Shown piece after piece: positions 15,906 through 24,700 of a DNA stretch of 26,600 nucleotides. The translations under genes and the position numbers were made by a program. Below the pieces are notes generated by a model. That model was not told where the DNA came from, made no database searches, and saw only the letters and a list, made by a program, of their open reading frames with translations. The first letter of the stretch is position 1; each line of letters starts with the position of its first letter. The DNA comes from a virus, in the IMG/VR virus record IMGVR_UViG_3300025880_000084, positions 1 through 26,600 of that record. One strand, given 5' to 3'.

Positions 15906-16783
15906 TATTTAGTATTTTCATTGACATACCAGAAGAAAGATTAGATAATCCTGGATGGTATGAAGATGGAAAACTAGTAACAACTGATAAAAGTCACCAG
16001 ACTAAAATGTCTTTGCTGTCTAATGCTGATCTAGTTACAGAACGTCAGCGCCAGTACGCCAATGATATTGGTGCTGACTATATACTATATCAATATGATA
16101 GTACATACAAAGAATTTTTTGATGACATAAAAAATAGGTTTACAGAGATCAGTGAGTATGATATAGTAAACTTCTATAAACACAGTCGTATGAGGGCTTT
16201 GGCCGATGAATATGATTACGTTGCATATATGGATTTTGACGTTGTACCTAATACAACGGAATCTATATTTGATGCTCATGATGTAGATAATAGATTTGCT
16301 GTAGCAAATTCTAATAGATTAGCTGCAAGAGGTAAATCTATGAAATCTGCTAACTATAATCTGTGTATTAGAAATCCGGCTTCAAAGTATTGGAACACAC
16401 ATGCTATGCTTTTTGAAGTGGGTTTAGAATGCGAAAATGATGTGTTTAATACTGGAATTATGGCCGGGTCAAGCGAAGTAATTAAGAGACTAGATTACTT
16501 CAGGGATTTTGATAATACCATTAATCTCATGACAAATATTAAACATGATGAGTTTTCAATATATCCAAAAAACATTCAGCGTATATTTAATTATGATAAT
16601 GAAACGGTTTTTAGTTATTATATTAAGTCGCGTGATGTTAAGGTACAGTACATGGATAATCTTTGGCACTACCTAGTTGATGAGTTGATAAGTCAACCAA
16701 ATCAAATGAATCCTAAGGCTAAACTTTATCACTTCATCAATAAAAAAATGCAGTGGATAAAAGGTATAAATAAGGGTAAGTAG
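15893..16783 (+). CDS. Second glycosyltransferase, GT-A type
   Basis: A 296-residue protein. The DFD of YMDFDVVP (residues 114-116) is the DxD motif; NTGIMAGSS (186-194) and HDEF (218-221) occupy the positions of the acceptor-loop and acidic catalytic elements in similar enzymes, and LYHFI (278-282) resembles the late His motif of many GT-A enzymes. It differs clearly in length and sequence from the first glycosyltransferase, so the two probably add different sugars or act in sequence. The ATG at 15893 overlaps the DUF454 gene by 13 bases. The late promoter for the following gene lies inside its last codons. Confidence 0.75.
   Translation: MAKVVFSIFIDIPEERLDNPGWYEDGKLVTTDKSHQTKMSLLSNADLVTERQRQYANDIGADYILYQYDSTYKEFFDDIKNRFTEISEYDIVNFYKHSRMRALADEYDYVAYMDFDVVPNTTESIFDAHDVDNRFAVANSNRLAARGKSMKSANYNLCIRNPASKYWNTHAMLFEVGLECENDVFNTGIMAGSSEVIKRLDYFRDFDNTINLMTNIKHDEFSIYPKNIQRIFNYDNETVFSYYIKSRDVKVQYMDNLWHYLVDELISQPNQMNPKAKLYHFINKKMQWIKGINKGK
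16765..16772 (+). promoter_or_regulatory. T4-type late promoter before the Ig-like/fibre unit
   Basis: Exact TATAAATA in the last codons of the second glycosyltransferase, 33 nt before the ATG at 16806, with AAGAG at 16791-16795 as ribosome site. Starts a new late unit after the cassette. Confidence 0.7.
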
Positions 16784-16805
16784 TTTAGCAAAGAGCATTT
16801 ATCCA

Positions 16806-17150
16806 ATGGCACAATATGAAGAACTTCAAATCGATAAAGGCACTGATGTAACAGTTCAATTGGAATTGGAAGACACTAGTGGTAACCCGAAGAATCTTAC
16901 GAACTACACTGTTGCGGGTAAAATTAAAAAAACCTACAGTTCAACAGATTCGACAGCATTTACGACTGAGATCCAAGCACCTTCAACAGCTGGTGTTGTA
17001 AATCTAAGCCTAACGAATGTGCAAACAAATGCTCTAAAAGCCAGTAGATACGTATACGATGTTGAGATTTCTTTTGTAGACAGTGATTCAAACACTGTTG
17101 TAGAAAGAGTCCTTGAAGGCACAATTGAAGTTACGCCGTCCGTAACATAA
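16806..17150 (+). CDS. Small Ig-like / BppU-N-like structural protein
   Basis: A 114-residue protein with alternating strands from LQIDKGTDVTVQLELED (residues 7-23) to VERVLEGTIEVTPSVT at the C-terminus. The form, a fixed-length beta sandwich with DKGTDxTVxLxLxD near the start and a final GxIxVxPxVT strand, is like the N-terminal domain of BppU-type upper baseplate proteins and similar small marine-phage proteins. Likely role: an adaptor or decoration that attaches the following fibre, whose gene starts 15 bases downstream. Family call is moderate; function is inferred from position and fold type. Confidence 0.6.
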   Translation: MAQYEELQIDKGTDVTVQLELEDTSGNPKNLTNYTVAGKIKKTYSSTDSTAFTTEIQAPSTAGVVNLSLTNVQTNALKASRYVYDVEISFVDSDSNTVVERVLEGTIEVTPSVT

Positions 17151-17165
17151 CTTTAAGGAATTCTC

Positions 17166-20100
17166 ATGAAGGTCGTTATCGGAACGAATACCATCGTAAA
17201 AAAAGTTACTGTCGGAACACCACTTAGAATTGGTTCTGCAGCAAACGGTAGTCTTACCGGATTAGATGATGTTAATGGCTCAATAAATCTAGCTGACGGT
17301 ACAATTCTTCAGTATGATTCGGCTTCTGCCAAATTTAATCACATATCATTATCTGCGGTTGTAGGTGGTGGACTTACTGTTTCTTCATCAGGCATGGGTT
17401 CAGTATCGGAGACTGGCGGAACACTAACATATGTTGGACCTAGCGTTGATAGCGTTCGATCACTATTTAATGTTACCTATGACAGTAGTGCTATTGGCAC
17501 ACTAATTACGACAGGTGGAACCACTAGACTAACAGGTCCTACACCTAATCAAATTCGTAGTCAATTTAGTGCCGGAAATGATTTACAATATAACGCTGCT
17601 ACAGGTGAATTCTCTGTTACGGTCCCAAGCGGATCAGCTGGGTTTGACAGTAACTTCAACACGAAGTCTACAACAAATCTACCAGAAGGTTCTAACCTAT
17701 ATTATACTGACTCTCGTGGGCGAGCATCTATTTCTGTTAATGATGCAGGCGGATATGGCTCACTTGCGTATAATGCTCCGACAGGTATATTAACCTATAC
17801 TGGCCCAAGTCTTGCTGATATAAGATCTGGAATTAATGTTGGTGCGAACTTAGCATACGATTCTGCTACAGGTAAAATTACATTTACTGGTTCGTTAGGC
17901 GGAACATTCGATTCTGACAATGCGCGTAAGTCAATTAGTGTTGTTGATGCCGGTGGACAAGGTTCGCTTTCATACAACAATAACACAGGTCAAATATCAT
18001 ACCAAGGAGCGAGCGACTCTGATACGCGCGGGTTGATTAGTGCAACTGGTGATATTGCTTATAATCAAAACACAGGCATCATTAGTTTTACTGAAAAAAC
18101 TGATGCACAAATACGAGGGTTGTTTAATGTCAGTGGGGACCTTGGTTACGATACTGGTACTGGTGTATTTTCTGTTGATCTCGGATCGGTGGATGTAACT
18201 GATTCTGCAGTTACTCGAGCACTATTTTCTGTTACAAACGATGCCGGTGATTACGGGTCACTTGCTTATAACGCCGCGTCTGGACAATTTGTATTTACAA
18301 AGGTTACTGACTCTGATATAAGAGGATCTTTATCTGCAGCCGGCGATTTGGCATACAATCAGACAACAGGCCAATTCAGTTATTCTAAACGAACCGATGC
18401 CGACATTCGCAGTTTGTTATCTGCATCAGGCGACCTATCATATAATTCTGGTACTGGTCAATTCAGTATTACAACAGGTGCACATTATCAAGACTCAGAT
18501 GCACGGCATGCCATTAGCTTTAGACACACTGCAGACTCAATTGCTAATGTCAATGAATATGGAACAGTAACGTACAACCAAACAACCGGTGACGTCGTAA
18601 TATACGGTACGCGTGATTCTGATATTCGTGGATCGATGAGTTTTGTTGATGCTGGTGGATTAGGTTCACTTGCATACAATGAAAATGAAGGTCGAGTTAC
18701 ATATACAGGACCAAGCAATACTGATATCGCCGGAACATTATCGGCTACGACAGATCCTCTCTCAATGGGTAAACTTACTCTTGATTCTAGCAAAGGCCAG
18801 TTTACACTTAAGCTAGAAGATGATAGTGTTAGAGCTTTATTCAGCGTTGTTTCTGATCAACAAGGTGGAGCGGATCTAACATATGATTCTGCGACAGGTC
18901 AATTTGTATTCAGTGGTCCAAGCGATCTCGATCTTAGAAGCAAAATAAGCGTTATCGATGCTGGCGGTGACGGTTCCCTTACATACTTTGAATCGGGTGG
19001 TGTGTTTACATACACCGGTCCAAGTCCTGCCGAAGCACGTGCGCACTTTAGCGGCGGCCTTGGAGTAAATTATAACGAAGCAACCGGCACATTTAGACTT
19101 GACAGCTCTGCAAATATTGTAACTGGTAGCATTGTTACAGGTCAATTAACTTCGGGTATAGTTAATGCTAACGCCGAATTAAATGCCAATACAATAAACG
19201 CGCTGACGGACTCAAGTAATATTACTATTACTGGTAATGCTATTACTCTTAAAGGTACATCAGATCGCATCTTGCTCGACACTCAGTTTCTTCATACAAC
19301 AGACAATAGAATTATTTTCGCGGTTGATGATAGTAATACTGCTAACTACCAAGGTGGTGGTTTTCAGATTGGTGGCGGGTCAAATTCAAAATATTTTGCC
19401 TATAGCGTAGCTAATGATTTCTTTGCTACAAATACTGGTTTGTATATTCCGGGTGATATGTCTGGTAAGACAATTGACTCGTTAAACAAACGTATAGATG
19501 AGCTTCCTGACTCTGCGCAAATGAAAGGTATCCTTTCTGCTGGTCCTGGATTATCCTACGATAATACTAACGGCATATATCGGATTATCTCCTCAGGCGT
19601 CACAGCAGCCACGTATGGCAACGCCACAAACGTATCTCAGCTTACTGTTGACTCTCTAGGCATTATAACTGGTGCAGTTAATACTCCTATATCAGTTGTA
19701 ACCGGAAATACTTTTGATTCTGTAACCGGTCAGTTAACTATTACGACTGCAACAGACAGTTTTAATTCTACCATAACGCTAGATCCATTTAGTACAACAA
19801 ACTTGGCCGAAGGCAATAAACTATATTACACAAGAGCTAGGTTTGACTCGGCACTTGGAGATGCGGCTTCTACTGCTACTGTTAGATCATATATCAGTGC
19901 TGGACAAAGTTTAAACTACAATCCTACAACAGGCGTAGTTTCAACTAATCAGGCACTTGATTCAACCAGTAATGTTACTTTTAATAATATAGTACAGACC
20001 GGCACATTACAAGGACCTGCAGATTTTATTATTGATCCGGCTGCGCACGGCGATGCAACTGGTACGGTAAGAATTCTTGGTAATCTTCAGGTTGAAGGTG

Positions 20101-20993
20101 TACAAACAACTATTAATTCTACTGCAATAAGTCTTAATGATAAGAATATTGTATTAGCTGATAGTGCAGCAGATTCATCTGCTCTTAACGGTGCTGGTTT
20201 AACTATCGGCGGAACAAACATTGTAGACAAGCCTACGTTTACATATGCTCATGCTACTCAAAGATTTGTATTCAACCGTAATATCCAAGCAGATAGTTTT
20301 TATGGTGATGTAACAGGTAACGTGACTGGCAACGTGACTGGTCAAGTATCTGATATATCAAATCATAGTACAACTGATTTATCTGAAGGTAATAATAAAT
20401 ATTATACTGTTGCCAGAGCTAGAAATGCAATACAGGCCGTAGATGCTGGTGGTGACGGATCATTCGTATATGATTCTGCTATAGGCACGATGACATACAC
20501 AGGCCCTAGTCCTACCGAAGTTCGGGCACATATCTCTGTTACTGATAATGGTGGTGACGGTTCCATGTCATATAATGCCGCAACAGGCGTTATATCATAT
20601 ACAGGACCTTCTGCATTAGAAACTCGAACTCACCTATCATTGACTGATGCTGGCGGTGACGGATCGATGACCTACGATTCTTCGACTGGCGTGTTTGTAT
20701 ACACGGGGCCGTCAGAAACTGAATGGTATCAGCACTTCAAAGACAATGCCGATAGCCTTGGTGATATGATATGGGATTCTGCTTATGGAACAAAGGGCGG
20801 ACTTAGATTACACCCAAGGCATATTACTGGATTAGACGAAGTAGGTGTTGACTCATTCGTTGCTGCACAAGAACACTTGATGATATACAGTGGAACTACC
20901 GGAAGACTGAGAAAAATTGGTCTTAACACATTAGGATCTGTTGTCGGTGGTGGCGGCGGATCAGGCACATTACTTGGTTATATTAATCTGTAG
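17166..20993 (+). CDS. 1275-residue repeat-rich tail fibre protein
   Basis: A long beta-repeat protein. Residues 1-45 form a distinct head (MKVVIGTNTIVKKVTVGTPL...), probably the virion attachment end. The body consists of about 18 modules, eight of them full-length, of the type VDAGGxGSLxYNxxTGxxxYTGPSxxxxRxxIS, mixed with shorter SAxGDLxYNxxTGxFS units. Three TTxLxEGxxLYYTxxR elements occur (about residues 165-185, 878-895 and 1060-1080). The end is Gly rich (GGGGGSGTLLGYINL). I see no cysteine in the whole chain. The composition is typical of trimeric fibre shafts in T4-like marine phages. AAGGAA at 17155-17160 supports the ATG. Probably a host-recognition or connecting fibre made from the promoter at 16765. 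Confidence 0.75.
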   Translation: MKVVIGTNTIVKKVTVGTPLRIGSAANGSLTGLDDVNGSINLADGTILQYDSASAKFNHISLSAVVGGGLTVSSSGMGSVSETGGTLTYVGPSVDSVRSLFNVTYDSSAIGTLITTGGTTRLTGPTPNQIRSQFSAGNDLQYNAATGEFSVTVPSGSAGFDSNFNTKSTTNLPEGSNLYYTDSRGRASISVNDAGGYGSLAYNAPTGILTYTGPSLADIRSGINVGANLAYDSATGKITFTGSLGGTFDSDNARKSISVVDAGGQGSLSYNNNTGQISYQGASDSDTRGLISATGDIAYNQNTGIISFTEKTDAQIRGLFNVSGDLGYDTGTGVFSVDLGSVDVTDSAVTRALFSVTNDAGDYGSLAYNAASGQFVFTKVTDSDIRGSLSAAGDLAYNQTTGQFSYSKRTDADIRSLLSASGDLSYNSGTGQFSITTGAHYQDSDARHAISFRHTADSIANVNEYGTVTYNQTTGDVVIYGTRDSDIRGSMSFVDAGGLGSLAYNENEGRVTYTGPSNTDIAGTLSATTDPLSMGKLTLDSSKGQFTLKLEDDSVRALFSVVSDQQGGADLTYDSATGQFVFSGPSDLDLRSKISVIDAGGDGSLTYFESGGVFTYTGPSPAEARAHFSGGLGVNYNEATGTFRLDSSANIVTGSIVTGQLTSGIVNANAELNANTINALTDSSNITITGNAITLKGTSDRILLDTQFLHTTDNRIIFAVDDSNTANYQGGGFQIGGGSNSKYFAYSVANDFFATNTGLYIPGDMSGKTIDSLNKRIDELPDSAQMKGILSAGPGLSYDNTNGIYRIISSGVTAATYGNATNVSQLTVDSLGIITGAVNTPISVVTGNTFDSVTGQLTITTATDSFNSTITLDPFSTTNLAEGNKLYYTRARFDSALGDAASTATVRSYISAGQSLNYNPTTGVVSTNQALDSTSNVTFNNIVQTGTLQGPADFIIDPAAHGDATGTVRILGNLQVEGVQTTINSTAISLNDKNIVLADSAADSSALNGAGLTIGGTNIVDKPTFTYAHATQRFVFNRNIQADSFYGDVTGNVTGNVTGQVSDISNHSTTDLSEGNNKYYTVARARNAIQAVDAGGDGSFVYDSAIGTMTYTGPSPTEVRAHISVTDNGGDGSMSYNAATGVISYTGPSALETRTHLSLTDAGGDGSMTYDSSTGVFVYTGPSETEWYQHFKDNADSLGDMIWDSAYGTKGGLRLHPRHITGLDEVGVDSFVAAQEHLMIYSGTTGRLRKIGLNTLGSVVGGGGGSGTLLGYINL
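17380..20735 (+). repeat. Diverged tandem GSLxYNxxTG/YTGPS coding modules
   Basis: Approximate limits. Around 18 in-frame modules of about 19-37 residues, each pairing a Y(N/D)xxTG turn with a following (Y/F)(T/S) strand and often GPSxxxxR. Clear full copies begin near residues 189, 257, 356, 497, 595, 1085, 1122 and 1159. The region between about residues 640 and 1075 is mostly non-repeat, so the repeats form two blocks. Confidence 0.7.
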
Positions 20994-21006
20994 TGCGTTT
21001 TAAAGA

Positions 21007-21014
21007 TATAAATA
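21007..21014 (+). promoter_or_regulatory. T4-type late promoter before the second fibre unit
   Basis: Exact TATAAATA in the 57-base gap after the fibre gene, 36 nt before the ATG at 21051. This gap is the longest intergenic space in the window and holds nothing else I can recognise. Confidence 0.75.
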
Positions 21015-21050
21015 AACATAAATAAGAACAAGAAGTAGATCAGGTAGAAC

Positions 21051-21383
21051 ATGGCAGCAACATTCGAAAATGGTTTTGCGACAGTTGGAAGCACAGAGGC
21101 AACTTTGTACACTGCGCCATCTGGTTTATCTGGAATACATTTAGTTGTAGGCTTCATTGCAACTAATATATTTGGCTCAGCCTTGCCAATTACTGTGAAA
21201 TTGGTTAGGGGTGGTAACACATACTACCTCGCTTATAACAGACGAGTACTACCAAATGATACTATAGACCTTTTGATGGATACTAAAATTTCACTTAAGG
21301 TTGGAGACCTTATTAAAGTCTCTGCTCCGTTGGATAATGCATTCAGCGCGATGATTACCGTAACCGAGGAAATATTAACATGA
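21051..21383 (+). CDS. Small beta-sandwich virion protein
   Basis: A 110-residue protein of alternating strands: VGSTEATLYTAPSGLSGIHL (residues 12-31), ITVKLVRGGNTYYLAYNR, and a closing AMITVTEEIL. The pattern of a TLYTAP start, VxL ligand-like strands and an ITVTEE end is one I associate with short phage head/tail decoration or fibre-adaptor proteins, but I cannot name a family. First gene of the unit driven by the promoter at 21007; its stop codon overlaps the next gene (ATGA), so the two are coupled and probably act together at the base of the following fibre. Confidence 0.55.
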   Translation: MAATFENGFATVGSTEATLYTAPSGLSGIHLVVGFIATNIFGSALPITVKLVRGGNTYYLAYNRRVLPNDTIDLLMDTKISLKVGDLIKVSAPLDNAFSAMITVTEEILT

Positions 21384-21688
21384 GCGGTGAATATAGCAGA
21401 GATAATAGTGGTGGTATATACAATGGTACACAGTTCCACGACAAGACATTTTATGGATTTAAATTAGATAGCGTTGGTCATTTAAATGTTGAGATTATTC
21501 GATCAGATGACAGCGATACTATTAAACTACCATACACAACACAGGCCGCATATGTTGATTCAGCGGCTGATTCACTTAACGTAACTTTTGCCCATCCAGA
21601 TGACTACAGATCATACTTTTGGTCCATGGACGCAATTACATTTAGATTTAATAACACGACAGGCCATTTAGAAATGGTTGCGTATTAA
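21380..21688 (+). CDS. Small structural protein coupled to the preceding gene
   Basis: A 102-residue protein (MSGEYSRDNSGGIYNGTQFH...). It has a central beta-rich region with aromatic residues (FYGFKLDSVGHLNVEIIRSD, about 24-43) and ends FRFNNTTGHLEMVAY. Acidic and hydrophilic, with no membrane segment. GAGGA at 21366-21370 is well placed for the ATG at 21380, which overlaps the previous stop. I do not recognise the family; position between a beta-sandwich protein and a large fibre suggests a fibre adaptor or chaperone. Confidence 0.55.
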   Translation: MSGEYSRDNSGGIYNGTQFHDKTFYGFKLDSVGHLNVEIIRSDDSDTIKLPYTTQAAYVDSAADSLNVTFAHPDDYRSYFWSMDAITFRFNNTTGHLEMVAY

Positions 21689-21709
21689 TGAACCGGAGAT
21701 ACTAGTCCT

Positions 21710-24700
21710 ATGGCAACAATTATCGACTTAGGTAAAATTAGATTTGAATACAAAGGTGTTTACTCTGGTGCGACAACGTACGAAGTAAACGATGTAATCA
21801 AATATGGTGGCAACGTATATGTATATACATACGGATTAGCCACAGCAGGAAACGTTCCTACCAATACAACCTATTGGGATCTGATGATGGAGGGCTTCAA
21901 CTTTGAAGGCGTCTTCAACACAGGAACAACATATAACATTGGTGATGCATTCTCACATGGTGGTATTGTTTATATCGTTACAGCAAATACTGTTGTAGGC
22001 GAAACACCACCAAATGCTTCTTACTATTCAACATTCGTTGATGGTCTTCAATTTGAAGGCGTATGGGCAGTCGGTACGGCTTATCAAAAAGCGGACATTG
22101 TAACTTACGGTGGCAAATCTTATGTCGCCCTTCAAGATACAACGGGCAATATACCTTCTTCTTCTGGTGCACAATGGTCAGTATTTGCTGATGGTTTATC
22201 GGTCCTCGGAACTTATAGCGATGCAACTGCCTATAAGAAAGGTGATATCGTCACTTATGGCGGAACAACATACAATGCGTTACAAGACACTTCTGCCGGA
22301 ACTAAGCCTTCTGCCGGTGCTCCTAATTGGAACACATTCCTTGCAGGTCTAAATCTAAGAGATTCATTTGATTCTGCTAATGCTTATGTTAAAGATGACG
22401 TTGTACTTTTTGGTGCAAACCTATTTAAAGCTAAAGGCGATGTTACTGGAACGCACCCACTTAATACAATTTCTTGGGATCCATTCCTAAGTGGTTTCTC
22501 TTATGTTGGTACATGGAATACAACTCGTAAGTATTTTCCTGGTGAGCTAGTAACAAACGGTGGTAATCTTTACCAAGCTATTATTTCAAGCACAAACATT
22601 TCACCTTCATCTAACGCGGCCACATGGTCACACGTATCTTCTGGTATTACCAATCAAGGAACTTGGACAACAGCGACTGCTTATTATCCGGGTGATCTCG
22701 TTCAGCACGGTGGTTCAACTTATACAGTAGAACTTACTCATACTTCCGGAACATTTTCGGCCGATCTTGCTGCTAATAGATTGGCAGAGTTTGCTCAAGG
22801 TGTTCGTAATAGAGGTACTTGGACCAACTCGACATTATATCTTAAAGATGACCTTATTCAATCTGGCACATCAACATACATTGCAACACAAGATTATACA
22901 TCAACTAGTAACTTTGCAAATGATGAATCAGACGGTAAATGGTCAATATTCGCTTCGGGCGCGGCAGGCGTACTACCAACAATTAGTGGTGTTGATGTTG
23001 GTAAATCATTGGTTGTTAAAACTGATGCATCTGGCTTCGAATTAGGTTATACAGATAACTCTCCAAATACATACTACGTTGGTATTGATGGCGCAGTTGA
23101 TGACTCCTATGCAGGTAGATCACTTCAACGCCCATTCGCTTCAGTTGCATATTGTATGCAACGTATTGCTATAGAAAAAACTGCTGACTCTTCGGCTCAA
23201 GTCTTTATTAAAGATGGTGAGTATAGAGAAGCATTGCCAATGACAATCCCGGCAGATACAACAGTATTTGGTGATGGCCAGCGTAATACTACAATCTCAC
23301 CAATTGCGGGTGATTCAAATAAAACCATGTTCTTTGTGAATAGTGGCGTTCTTATTAAAGAGATTAAATTTACTGGTCTTACTGGTTTTGCTCTTGATAG
23401 CAATACCCCAGAAGACATTGAACAAGCAACAATTGGCGGTGTATTCTTTAGACTAGACCCAACAGCAGTTATTACTAAATCTCCGTACATTAAAGAATGT
23501 TCAGCATTCTCTGTTGGTGGTATTGGCTGTCTTATTGATGGTGGTTTGAATAATGATGTAAACAATGCTGGTTCGATGGTATTCCACACGTTTACTCAGA
23601 TTCACTCTGGTGGTGTTGGTTTTTGGGTAAGACGTAACGGTAAAGCTGAGATTGTATCTTGCTTTACTTATTACTGTGATATCGGTTATGCGTCTTCTGG
23701 CGGCGGTCAAATTAGATCACTTAATGGTAATAACTCTTACGGCGAATATGGTACAATTTCGACAGGTAATGATTCAAGCGAAGTTACGCTTAACGGATCT
23801 GTTCGTGGTTACAATCTTGATTATGTTGAAACAAGTATTAAAAACGGTGAGTTTACAAAAGGTGGAATCGTTAGAGCCCAGGATAGAGCCAAAGCCCTAA
23901 ATACAATCTCTAAGACCGATCCGGCTAGAGTTACAACAACCTTACCACACGGTGTTACAGACGGACATAGAGTTAACTTCTCGAACTTGCTGCCTATTAC
24001 TTGGAATTCTGGCTCACAGCCAAATGCTAGTGAATATTATGCAGACGTACAAGACTCATATTCCTTCAACCTTTATTCTAATGCAGGACTCAGTTCATCG
24101 GTATCAGGTGAAGCATGGGGTGGACGAGTAGTAACTAACACATCTATCTCAGACATTACACGTTCAAACCCAATGGCAGTTACGGTTGCTTCACACTCTT
24201 TGGATTCATACGACTTGATTCGTATCCAAGGTGTTGGCGGTATGACACAAGCTAATGATCGTTACTTCCTTGTAATGGACAATACTTCTTCTATTATTAA
24301 ACTTAAAGAAGCTGAGAATAACTATATTGGTGTTTCAACATCGGCCACTAACTATGTAATTACTGGTACAGCCGGTGGAGTTGCACACTCTGCGGCAGTA
24401 GAACCTGGACTGACACTTTATAAAGGATCACGTTATTACTTTGATGTAGACTCAACAAACACTCCTGGCTTCTATCTAACAACTGCTGATCCAGCCTCTA
24501 GTTGGGGAGCTCTTCAATACACCGGTGAATATACAACAGGTGTTACAGGATCAAGAGCCATTGGCGGTGGCAGACTAGCTATTACAATCGATAGTTCTGC
24601 TCCAAGCACATTGTACTATGCAAATGGTAATACTGCTTCAACATATGGTACAATTACAGTTGCCGATCCTAGTGATGTAGACGCTACTTCATACTCAGTA

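Noticed and set aside
17380-20735. Regular repeats as a possible CRISPR array
   Set aside because: The repeats are in-frame, diverged at DNA level and encode a continuous fibre protein without constant direct repeats and spacers.
20994-21050. Terminator after the first fibre gene
   Set aside because: No stable GC stem followed by a T run; the gap is AT-rich and holds the next late promoter.
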